Shown: piece after piece, positions 7,306 to 13,550 of the stretch | How the letters are laid out: the number at the start of each line of letters is the position of its first letter | Numbering within the stretch: the first letter of the stretch is position 1 | Assembly: GCA_025454715.1 (NCBI GenBank) | Contig: JALONY010000007.1 | Span: 1 to 21,055 of the forward strand | Direction: 5' to 3' | DNA from: Anaerolineae bacterium | GTDB taxonomy: Bacteria > Chloroflexota > Anaerolineae > Aggregatilineales > Phototrophicaceae | DNA: 21,055 bases | Made by a program: the position numbers and the translations under genes | Notes under the pieces: generated by a model | What the model saw: only the letters and a program-made list of their open reading frames with translations | Told to the model about the DNA's origin: nothing | The model's database searches: none

Positions 7306-7683
7306 CTACGCGGCGCGCTTGGCGGGGCGGCTGGTCACCCACACCCCCTCGCCTCGCTCGCCCGTGCGCGTGAGGAAAAACCGGCGGTGGCGCTGGCGGC
7401 GCGCCTCTTCTTCCGTCAGCCAATAGCTCAGGGCGCGCCCCTTGCGCTCGGCCAGCGTGGCCAGCGCCGCCATCACATGCGCGCACGCCACCCCCTGATG
7501 CGCCGACCAGCTACACGTGCAGGATGCCTCAATCACTTGGCTGTCGGGGCGGTAACGGACGGTCACGGCATGGCGCCCGGGCGCTTCGGTCTGGCTGTCC
7601 ACAATCACCGTCTGGCGACCGACCACCCGCGCATTCAGCTTGCGGCTACGTGATTGGGCTTGCTTGATGTTCTTGGGAAGCAT
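7306..7683 (-). CDS. Small SWIM zinc-finger domain protein
   Basis: The protein has 125 residues, starting at ATG 7683. The frame is open 64 codons further up, but those codons cross the AT-rich promoter region. A lysine/arginine-rich N-terminus (KQAQSRSRKLNARVVGR) is followed by a beta-strand pair (TVIVDSQTE, HAVTVRYRPDSQVIEASC) and the SWIM zinc signature CxCx9CxH: C55, C57, C67 and H69. SWIM domains bind zinc and act in DNA or protein binding in SWI2/SNF2 helicases, MuDR-type transposases and stand-alone proteins. Here nothing but the SWIM module and a basic tail (EEEARRQRHRRFFLTRTGERGEG) is present. No helicase gene is adjacent. The gene is divergent from the MFS transporter. Function is unknown; nucleic-acid binding is plausible from the charge. 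Confidence 0.8.
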   Translation of the reverse strand: MLPKNIKQAQSRSRKLNARVVGRQTVIVDSQTEAPGRHAVTVRYRPDSQVIEASCTCSWSAHQGVACAHVMAALATLAERKGRALSYWLTEEEARRQRHRRFFLTRTGERGEGVWVTSRPAKRAA

Positions 7684-7733
7684 GGCGTTTTCTTCGACCT
7701 CTAGACTCGTTTTTTGTGCGAACACTTGTTTAT

Positions 7734-7739
7734 AGTATA
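7734..7739 (-). promoter_or_regulatory. Candidate -10 element of the SWIM gene with upstream phased A-tracts
   Basis: TATACT on the minus strand (overlapping a TATAAA at 7729-7734) lies about 50 bases before the SWIM ATG. No clear -35 is present. Four A-tracts in helical phase (7745-7781) lie directly upstream and may bend or activate the promoter. Confidence 0.4.
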
Positions 7740-7775
7740 CGGCGAAAACCGCCCAAAAGTTCGTTAAAAACCGGC

Positions 7776-7802
7776 AAAAAACTGGGGGTCTTGCGCCCCC
7801 CA
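7776..7802 (-). terminator. Minus-strand intrinsic terminator in the SWIM/MFS divergent gap
   Basis: A 6-bp stem with five G-C pairs (7783-7788 with 7797-7802) and an 8-base loop is followed on the minus strand by six consecutive U residues (7781-7776). No minus-strand gene lies immediately to its right, so it would stop antisense transcripts leaving the MFS gene, or attenuate any SWIM transcript started further upstream. Confidence 0.45.
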
Positions 7803-7850
7803 AAAAAACCACCTGAGTCCTCACGGAACCACCACCCGTCCGCACGTCGC

Positions 7851-7856
7851 TATAAT
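7851..7856 (+). promoter_or_regulatory. Candidate -10 element (TATAAT) of the MFS gene
   Basis: A perfect TATAAT lies 18 bases before ATG 7874, implying a leader of only about 10 bases with no Shine-Dalgarno sequence. No -35 match is seen. This supports ATG 7874 as the native start of the transporter. Confidence 0.5.
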
Positions 7857-7916
7857 CCACCCACATCCCCAGCATGACCCACCCGCGCCCTCCCCACAGG
7901 GTTCGGCCTGATCGTC

Positions 7917-9053
7917 TTGGCGTTCATCGCCTTCATCTCACTCGGCCTGCCCGACGGTCTATTGGGCATCGCGTGGCCGTCCATGCGCGCCGATTTCGCC
8001 CAGCCGCTCGACGCACTGGGCTTGTTGCTGTTCTCGGCCATGCTGGGCTATATCTCCTCCAGCTTTTTGGGCGGGCAGTTGATGGCGCGCTTGGGGGTCG
8101 GGCGCTTGCTGGCGGCCAGTTGCTTCATCACCAGCCTATCGCTGTTGGGCTACACCATCGCGCCGGTCTGGCCGATGGTGGTGGTGCTGGGCATCGGCGC
8201 GGGCTTCGGTGGCGGCGCCATCGACGCAGGGCTCAACACCTACATCGCCGCCAACCACGGCGAGGGCTTAATGCAGTGGCTACACGCCTTTTTCGGCGTC
8301 GGCATCACCACGGGGCCGGTCATCATGACCTTCGGACTCAACACCTTCGAGCAGTGGCGCGTCGGTTATTGGATCGTCGGCGGCGCGCAGTTGATTTTGG
8401 CGCTCAGCTTCTTGTTGACGGCGCGCATGTGGACGAAAGGGCAACGTAACGCCGGTGACCAGCCCAGCCTGACCGACTACAAAACCCCCATCACCGCCAC
8501 CCTGCGCCAGCGCGGGGCGTGGCTGAGCGCCGCGCTGTTCTTCATCTACGTCGGCGTCGAGCTGATGCTGGGGCACTGGGGCTATACCCTGCTGACCGAG
8601 TCCCGCGGCGTCGCGCCCGAGGCGGCGGGCTTGTGGGTCAGTGCCTATTGGGGCGCGTTCACGGTCGGGCGGGTGCTGGCAGGGCTGTATGCGGCACGGG
8701 TGGGCGTCCGCCGCCTGCTGACCATCAGCCTCGGGCTGGCGGGGGTCGGGGCGGTCATGGTCGCCCTCGACCTATCGGAAGAAGCGACCCTGACCGGCAT
8801 GATGCTGGTCGGGTTCGCCATCGCGCCGATTTTCGCGGGGATGGTGTCCGACACGCCCAACCGCGTCCCGCCCGAGCACGCCGCCAACACCATCGGCTTC
8901 CAAATCAGCGCGGCGGGCGTGGGGGTGGCCATCGTCCCCAGCATCGGCGGCCTGCTGGCCAACCGCGTCGGCCTCGAGACCGTGCCGCTCTACCTGATTG
9001 GCCTGATTGTGATGATGACCGTGCTCTACACCCTCTCGCACCGCCGCGCTTAG
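7917..9053 (+). CDS. MFS transporter (FucP/YbjJ-like), 5' end probably frameshifted
   Basis: The longest open frame has 378 residues from TTG 7917, with about twelve hydrophobic segments. Family-like motifs are SLGLPDGLLGIAWPSMR at the end of TM1 and HAFFGVGITTGPVI in the first half, the latter typical of fucose-permease-like MFS members. These are inner-membrane secondary transporters; the substrate cannot be read. TTG 7917 has no ribosome-binding site and cuts into TM1. ATG 7874, 18 bases after a perfect TATAAT, is one base out of frame. Removing one C from the CCCC run at 7892-7895 would join it to give MTHPRPPTGFGLIVLAF..., a normal MFS N-terminus. So either the assembly carries a one-base error or the gene is newly damaged. 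The body is intact to the TAG at 9051-9053. A hairpin at 9067-9104 follows. Confidence 0.85.
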   Translation: MAFIAFISLGLPDGLLGIAWPSMRADFAQPLDALGLLLFSAMLGYISSSFLGGQLMARLGVGRLLAASCFITSLSLLGYTIAPVWPMVVVLGIGAGFGGGAIDAGLNTYIAANHGEGLMQWLHAFFGVGITTGPVIMTFGLNTFEQWRVGYWIVGGAQLILALSFLLTARMWTKGQRNAGDQPSLTDYKTPITATLRQRGAWLSAALFFIYVGVELMLGHWGYTLLTESRGVAPEAAGLWVSAYWGAFTVGRVLAGLYAARVGVRRLLTISLGLAGVGAVMVALDLSEEATLTGMMLVGFAIAPIFAGMVSDTPNRVPPEHAANTIGFQISAAGVGVAIVPSIGGLLANRVGLETVPLYLIGLIVMMTVLYTLSHRRA

Positions 9054-9066
9054 CGTGCCCAAAACG

Positions 9067-9104
9067 CAGGCGGGGCACACCCGTTGAAAGGTGTGCCCCG
9101 CCTG
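9067..9104 (-). terminator. Shared hairpin between the MFS gene and the ABC-transporter operon
   Basis: A perfect 15-bp stem (9067-9081 with 9090-9104) closes an 8-base loop between two convergent genes. On the minus strand it is followed by CGTTTTGG, so it best fits the end of the sugar-transporter operon, and it probably acts on both strands. Its GGTGTGCCCCGCC arm recurs in the structured gap at 11503-11560. Confidence 0.65.
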
Positions 9105-9129
9105 ATTGCCGTTCGCTTCGTCGGTTGGC

Positions 9130-10338
9130 TCAGCCGCCCTTGACCGACCCCGCCAGCAACCCGCGCACGAAGTAGCGCTGGAGCGAGAAGAACACCACCA
9201 GCGGCACGATGATCGAGACGAACGCGCTGGCCGTCAAGATTTCCCAGTTCTCGGCGCGGCTGCCCAGCAACTCGCGCAATTTGCTGGTCAGCACGATTTG
9301 CTCGGCGTCCTTGCCGAGGAAGACCAAGGCGACCAGCAGGTCGTTCCACACCCACAAGAACTGGAAGATGGCGAACGACGCCAGCGCGGGCACGCTCAGC
9401 GGCAAGACCAGCCGCATGAAAATCTGGAAGTGCGACGCGCCGTCGATTTTGGCCGACTCGATGATTTCACGCGGGAGGCCACCGATGTAGTTGCGCAGCA
9501 GGTAAATGGCCATCGGCAAGCCGAAACCGGTGTGCGCCAGCCAAATCCCCGGGTAGGTCTTGGCGATGCCGATTTCGTTGTAGATTCGCAGCAACGGGAT
9601 GAGCGACATCTGGAGCGGCACCACGATGAGCGCCACCACCACGTAGAACATCCAGCGCCGCCCGGGGAATTCCATCCACGAGAACGCATATGCCGCGAAC
9701 GCAGCCACGGCAATCGGGATGATGGTGGCGGGGATGGTGACGGTGAAGGTGTTGATGAACGAATCGGCCACACCCTCGGCGCTCAGCACGTCTTGGTAGT
9801 TGCGGAGCGAGAAGCTGGGCGGGTTGTTGGTGACGACGAAGAAACGCCGCCCGCGCTCCATATCGAACGGCACCGGCGAGGTGTAGGTATAGGTGCCGTC
9901 GGCGTTGAGCGTGAAGGTCTCGCCGTTTTCCAGCGTCACGGTCGTGCCCGGGGCGTAATCGCGGATGCCCGGTTGCTCGTTCCCCGCGTAGGTCTCGGTG
10001 CCGCTGGCGGGCAAGAAGCCACCCCCGAACGACCGAATCGACTTGGTCGGGTTCAGCGTGACTTCCCCATCGTCGTTGGTCACTTCCAGCGCGTTGCCGG
10101 TGATGGTATACACCCCATCGCTCTCGGTTTGCACATCGGCGGCGTTGGTGCGCGCCTGCTCGAAGCGCAGGTTGGTCTGGAAGGCCGTCCACCAGCCGGT
10201 GGTGCTCAGCAAGTCACGGTCGCGCAGTGAGCTGACGAACAAGCCCAGCGTCGGGATTGTCCACGCCACCACGATCATGAGCAGTGCGAGGCGCGAAAGC
10301 AACGCGCCGAGGCTGAAATTCTTGAGAACCGCGCTCAT
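9130..10338 (-). CDS. Sugar ABC transporter permease, MalG/AglG-like, with enlarged periplasmic loop
   Basis: The protein has 402 residues; usual MalG-type permeases have about 280. ATG 10338 is preceded by GAGGAG at 8-base spacing and overlaps the stop of the upstream permease (ATGA, 10335-10338). TM1 is at about 17-37. The next membrane helix begins near 195, so the intervening loop is about 155 residues, some 100 longer than usual. It contains beta-rich stretches such as GVYTITGNALEVTNDDGEVTL and TFTLNADGTYTYT. The cytoplasmic EAA loop that docks on the ATPase is intact (EIIESAKIDGASHFQIFMRLVLP, about 291-313). A long first periplasmic loop is, from memory, a feature of AglG-type alpha-glucoside permeases. 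The C-terminus ends with the typical RYFVRGLLAGSVKG. No ATPase gene is in the operon. Confidence 0.93.
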   Translation of the reverse strand: MSAVLKNFSLGALLSRLALLMIVVAWTIPTLGLFVSSLRDRDLLSTTGWWTAFQTNLRFEQARTNAADVQTESDGVYTITGNALEVTNDDGEVTLNPTKSIRSFGGGFLPASGTETYAGNEQPGIRDYAPGTTVTLENGETFTLNADGTYTYTSPVPFDMERGRRFFVVTNNPPSFSLRNYQDVLSAEGVADSFINTFTVTIPATIIPIAVAAFAAYAFSWMEFPGRRWMFYVVVALIVVPLQMSLIPLLRIYNEIGIAKTYPGIWLAHTGFGLPMAIYLLRNYIGGLPREIIESAKIDGASHFQIFMRLVLPLSVPALASFAIFQFLWVWNDLLVALVFLGKDAEQIVLTSKLRELLGSRAENWEILTASAFVSIIVPLVVFFSLQRYFVRGLLAGSVKGG

Positions 10339-11348
10339 CGTTCCATCTCCTCTTGGCGGAAGCGCCGGATGTTCCAAACCATGATCGGGATGACCGCAAT
10401 CATGATGATGGTGGCAATCACACCGCTACGGCCATAATCGCCGCCGCCGCGGAACATCCAGTCATACATGATGTTGGCCAGCACTTCCGTCTGCCATTGG
10501 CCGTTGGTCATGGCCAGCACGATGTCGAAAATCTTGAGCACGACGATGGTGATGGTCGTCCAGACGACCACGATGGTGCCCATGATTTGGGGAATCATGA
10601 CTTGGAAGAAGATTTGCACCTCGTTGGCACCGTCGATGCGCGCCGCCTCCAGCGTCTCGTCGGGCACGCCGCGCAAGGCCGCCGAGAGCAAGACCATGGC
10701 GAAGCCGGTCTGGATCCAAATCAAGATGACCATCAAGAAGAGGTTGTTGACCAGCGGCAAGGTCAGCCACGCCTGCGGCTCACCCCCCAGCGACACCACC
10801 AGCGCGTTGAGCACGCCGATTTGCGGTTGGTCGGGGCCACGGAAGTCGTACATGAACTTCCAAATCACGCTGGCACCGACGAACGAGATGGCCATCGGCA
10901 TGAAGACCAGCGACTTGGCGAACTGCCCCCAGCGCACGCGGTCGGCCAAGACCGCGATGATGAGGCCGAGCGCGGTGCTGAACAACGGCACGACGATCAG
11001 CCACAACAGGTTGTTGCGGATGGCCAATTGGAAGCCCGGGTCATTGAACGCCCACTCATAGTTGGCCAAGCCGACGAACTCGGTGCCGCGGGCGTTGAAG
11101 AACCCCAAGTACACCGTCTGTACCGCCGGGTAGACGAGAAACAGCACGAGCAAGAAGACCGCCGGTGCGATGAACAGCCAAGGCCGGATGCGCTCGCGCA
11201 ACTCGCCACGCTTGCCCACGATGGCGCCATCCGGCCCGATTTTGTCGGCCAGCACGCGGTCGATGACCCAGTTCGTCCCGAAATAGTACAACAGCATGGC
11301 ACCGACACCGATGACGATGCCCAAAAAAGCGTTGATGACCCGATCCAT
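10335..11348 (-). CDS. Sugar ABC transporter permease, MalF/AglF-like
   Basis: The protein has 337 residues from ATG 11348, with GAGGTGG a few bases upstream; the longer open frame runs into the hairpin region. An N-terminal helix (about 8-28), a charged cytoplasmic stretch (KIGPDG...GKRGELRERIRP) and then six membrane helices starting near 57 are visible. The EAA loop is ETLEAARIDGANEVQIFFQVMIP (231-253), matching the family pattern EAAxxDGA...P that contacts the ATPase. LxNYxxAFxDPxF near 93-106 is also typical of MalF-type proteins. It forms the membrane channel with the MalG-like partner, whose start codon it overlaps by four bases. The 226-base gap separating it from the binding-protein gene is heavily structured and probably lowers permease output relative to the binding protein. 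Confidence 0.94.
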   Translation of the reverse strand: MDRVINAFLGIVIGVGAMLLYYFGTNWVIDRVLADKIGPDGAIVGKRGELRERIRPWLFIAPAVFLLVLFLVYPAVQTVYLGFFNARGTEFVGLANYEWAFNDPGFQLAIRNNLLWLIVVPLFSTALGLIIAVLADRVRWGQFAKSLVFMPMAISFVGASVIWKFMYDFRGPDQPQIGVLNALVVSLGGEPQAWLTLPLVNNLFLMVILIWIQTGFAMVLLSAALRGVPDETLEAARIDGANEVQIFFQVMIPQIMGTIVVVWTTITIVVLKIFDIVLAMTNGQWQTEVLANIMYDWMFRGGGDYGRSGVIATIIMIAVIPIMVWNIRRFRQEEMER

Positions 11349-11461
11349 AAACCCCACCTCTTTTCGACCGAGGGACGTAGACCCCCAGAGCGTGACGCAA
11401 AACCCGCCGCATCGCAACCGACGCCCTGCGCCCCCTCGGGCTGAACTTCGTTTTCTAAGCA

Positions 11462-11490
11462 ACTGAGGTGGCTTATTCGGCCACCTCAGT
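11462..11490 (-). repeat. Inverted repeat (intercistronic hairpin 1) between binding protein and permease genes
   Basis: A perfect 11-bp stem (ACTGAGGTGGC, 11462-11472, against 11480-11490) closes a 7-base loop. On the minus strand no U-run follows (TTGCTTAGAAAA), so it is more likely an RNA-stability or attenuation element than a full terminator. Confidence 0.6.
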
Positions 11491-11502
11491 CGTTTCTTTC
11501 CC

Positions 11503-11560
11503 TTGGGTGTGCCCCGCCGCCGCCCGTCAGCGGGCTGGCCGCGCACGGCGGGGCACCCAA
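11503..11560 (-). repeat. Large GC-rich inverted repeat (intercistronic hairpin 2) directly after the binding-protein gene
   Basis: The arms 11503-11519 and 11546-11560 pair over 15 bp with a 2-base bulge (11510-11511). The enclosed loop holds a further 5-bp hairpin (GCCCG-TCAG-CGGGC, 11522-11535). It starts 14 bases after the binding-protein stop and lacks a U-run. By analogy with malE-malF type operons, it should protect the upstream mRNA and reduce downstream expression. Confidence 0.6.
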
Positions 11561-11574
11561 CGAAGGGGCGTTAG

Positions 11575-12942
11575 TTACTTAATGGCGTCCCAGCTGGCCT
11601 GAATGGCGTCGGTCGCCTCGGCAGCGGTTTGGCCGCTGACGAAATCGACCATGCCCGTCCAGAACGAGCCCGCGCCAATCGCACCCGGCATCAAGTCCGA
11701 GGCGTCGAAGCGGAAGGTGGTGGCGCCCAGCAAGATTTCGCCTTGGCCGCGCAGCGCGTCATTGGCATACGCATCGAGGTTCACGCCCTTGTGCGGGGTC
11801 AGGAAGCCGCTTTGCGCCATCCAGATTTCGTTGGCCAGCGGGGTGGTCAAGAAGTCGAGCAGGGCGGTGCCCACTTCGCTCTCCTCGGTCACGGCCCACA
11901 GGGTGCCAGCGCCCAAGACCGGGCTGCCGAGGTCTTGCGACTCGAAGGCCGGGAAGTAGAAGAAGTCGGCATCGACGCCCAACTCGGTACCCTCAGGGAA
12001 GAACGAGGGGATGAAGCTGGCTTGGCGGTGCATGAAGCATTGCGGCGGCACGCTGAACAGACCCTTGGGGCTGTCGCGGAAGTCGGTCGCGGCCACGGCG
12101 GCGGCGCCACCGGCCACATACGCATCGTTCTTGGCGAAGCTACCGAAGATTTCCACGGCGTTCTGGACTTCCGGCGAGTTGAACGGCAGTTCGTTGCTCA
12201 CCCAAGCGTCATAAACTTCAGGGGTCTGGGTGCGCAGCATGATGTCCTCGACCCAGTCGGTCGCGGGCCAGCCGGTGGCGTCGCCGCTGCCGAGGCCGAT
12301 GCACCACGGGGTGCCGCCGTCAGCCACGATCTGGTCGCTCAGGGCGATCAGCTCTTCCATGGTGGTCGGGATTTCGTAACCGGCATCCTCGAAGTTCTCC
12401 GGCACGTACCACACCAAGCTCTTCAGGTCAACCTTATAGAAGAAGCCGAAGAAGTCATCCTCGCCCGCCTCGTTGGCATAGGTGCCGAGGTCAACCCACG
12501 ACTGGCCAGCGGCGTAGTTCTCCAGAACGAACGCCTCCAGCTCATCGCCCAGCGGCACGAGGCCACCACGGGCGGCGATGTCCGCGGCCAAGCCCGGCTG
12601 CGGGAAAATCGCGATGTTGGGCGGGCTACCCGCCTCGATGTCAATCACGATTTGCTGCTCGAAGCTGTCCGAACCGGCATAGTTCACTTCCGCGCCGGTG
12701 GCATACTCGAAGTAGGCGAACACGCTCTCGACCAACTCTTGGTCCGGCCCAAGCCACGGGCCGAACACGTCAACGGTCTGGCCGCTCAGGTCGAGGGCTT
12801 CAAACTCGGCGAGGCCATCCCACGTAAAGGGGCCTTCGCCAATCGGGAACTTCAGGTCATCTTGCGCGGCGACCGGGGCGATGCCGAACACGCCCAACAC
12901 CATCGCAAAGACGACCAACAACACGGAAAACTTCTTGGTCAT
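11575..12942 (-). CDS. Extracellular sugar-binding protein of an ABC importer, AglE-like
   Basis: The protein has 455 residues, starting at ATG 12942 with AAGGAG about 11 bases upstream. Residues 1-26 are a Sec signal peptide (MTKKFSVLLVVFAMVLGVFG, cleavage near VAA-QDD). There is no lipobox Cys, so it is predicted to be released or held by other means. The mature protein begins with DLSGQTVDVFGPWLGPDQELVESVFAYFE and then SPPNIAIFPQPG, the layout of family 1 extracellular solute-binding proteins (MalE/AglE class). The length and the FGPWLGPDQ segment resemble alpha-glucoside-binding AglE proteins, from memory, so alpha-glucosides are a likely but unproven substrate. It is the first gene of the operon, expressed from a strong promoter at 13013-13040. 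An ATPase must be supplied from elsewhere, as is common for shared MsmX/MalK-type subunits. Confidence 0.94.
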   Translation of the reverse strand: MTKKFSVLLVVFAMVLGVFGIAPVAAQDDLKFPIGEGPFTWDGLAEFEALDLSGQTVDVFGPWLGPDQELVESVFAYFEYATGAEVNYAGSDSFEQQIVIDIEAGSPPNIAIFPQPGLAADIAARGGLVPLGDELEAFVLENYAAGQSWVDLGTYANEAGEDDFFGFFYKVDLKSLVWYVPENFEDAGYEIPTTMEELIALSDQIVADGGTPWCIGLGSGDATGWPATDWVEDIMLRTQTPEVYDAWVSNELPFNSPEVQNAVEIFGSFAKNDAYVAGGAAAVAATDFRDSPKGLFSVPPQCFMHRQASFIPSFFPEGTELGVDADFFYFPAFESQDLGSPVLGAGTLWAVTEESEVGTALLDFLTTPLANEIWMAQSGFLTPHKGVNLDAYANDALRGQGEILLGATTFRFDASDLMPGAIGAGSFWTGMVDFVSGQTAAEATDAIQASWDAIK

Positions 12943-12979
12943 GAGTTTCTTTACTCCTTAAACCAACAATTCGCCCAAC

Positions 12980-12999
12980 AACTGGTCATGGAACCAGTT
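12980..12999 (-). promoter_or_regulatory. Inverted repeat in the leader of the sugar-transporter operon (candidate operator)
   Basis: AACTGGT and ACCAGTT form 7-base arms separated by 6 bases. The repeat lies just downstream of the predicted start, between the -10 box and the ribosome-binding site, where a repressor would block transcription. It could equally act as an RNA hairpin. No regulator gene is adjacent. Confidence 0.45.
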
Positions 13000-13012
13000 C
13001 CAAGCATTCTTG

Positions 13013-13040
13013 ATTATAGCCTGCTGTACGAACTCGTCAA
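13013..13040 (-). promoter_or_regulatory. Strong sigma-70-like promoter of the sugar-transporter operon
   Basis: On the minus strand, TTGACG (13035-13040) and a perfect TATAAT (13013-13018) are 16 bases apart. The predicted leader is about 64 bases. The surrounding 200 bases are distinctly AT-richer than the coding sequence. Confidence 0.8.
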
Positions 13041-13074
13041 CAAACCGCACAAACTTTTTGTATCTTTTCAGCAT

Positions 13075-13096
13075 TTTGCACAAATAATTTGCACAA
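13075..13096. repeat. Direct repeat TTTGCACAA x2 upstream of the sugar-transporter promoter
   Basis: Two identical 9-base copies (13075-13083 and 13088-13096) are separated by ATAA, a period of 13. A related GCACAAA occurs at 13047-13053, next to the -35 box, 31 bases (about three helical turns) from the first repeat core. The arrangement suggests binding sites for a regulator acting on the divergent gap. Confidence 0.45.
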
Positions 13097-13163
13097 CGCC
13101 CAAACACTTCATTCACTCAACCCGTAATGTTTGGCCACCATCCACCGAGGAGGCACCGCCCCC

Positions 13164-13550
13164 ATGCCCACCCCACTCCCCTGCCCGTGCGGAAGCGGCA
13201 AGCCGTATGCCGGGTGCTGCCGCCCCTATCACACCGGCAAGCCCGCCCCCACCCCCGAGGCGCTGATGCGCTCACGCTACAGCGCCTACGCCCTCGACAA
13301 GCCCGATTACATCATGCACACCACCCACCCGCGCAGCCCGCACTGGCAACCCGACCGCACCGCGTGGCGCGCCGACCTGAGCGCGTTCAGCACCGGCGTG
13401 CGCTTCGTCGGCCTGCGCGTGCTGGCGACCACCGAGAACACCGTGACCTTTCGCGCCATCTTGATGCAAGGCACCCGCGATGTCTCGTTCACCGAGCGCA
13501 GCACGTTCGAGCGGGTGGATGGGCGCTGGCTGTACGTCAGCGGCGCGTGA
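13164..13550 (+). CDS. YchJ-family protein with N-terminal SEC-C zinc motif
   Basis: The protein has 128 residues. ATG 13164 is preceded by GAGGAGG at 13147-13153, 10 bases away; the frame is open to TTG 13131, but the family signature begins right after this ATG. The SEC-C motif CPCGSGKPYAGCC (residues 7-19) provides the zinc ligands and matches the UPF0225/YchJ pattern CxCGSGxxYxxCC. It is followed by the family's AxTPEALMRSRYSAYAL (about 29-44) and a C-terminal NTF2-like domain with VGLRVL, VTFRAIL and STFERVDGRWLYVSG. Function in the family is not settled; SEC-C motifs mediate binding to partners such as SecB or the ribosome in SecA. The 3' end overlaps the convergent glycosyltransferase gene by 14 bases. 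Confidence 0.93.
   Translation: MPTPLPCPCGSGKPYAGCCRPYHTGKPAPTPEALMRSRYSAYALDKPDYIMHTTHPRSPHWQPDRTAWRADLSAFSTGVRFVGLRVLATTENTVTFRAILMQGTRDVSFTERSTFERVDGRWLYVSGA

Noticed and set aside
11349..11546. 66-codon N-terminal extension of the MalF-like permease
   Set aside because: It is translated hairpin and intergenic sequence. The ATG at 11348 has a good ribosome-binding site and precedes a membrane helix.
13075..13096. Two TTTGCACAA copies as the beginning of a CRISPR array
   Set aside because: Only two 9-base copies separated by four bases, with no spacers of CRISPR length.
11629..13266. Long plus-strand open frame (545 codons) opposite the sugar-binding protein
   Set aside because: It is an antisense shadow produced by high GC at third positions. 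It lacks a recognisable domain, while the opposite strand encodes a clear binding protein with signal peptide and ribosome-binding site.
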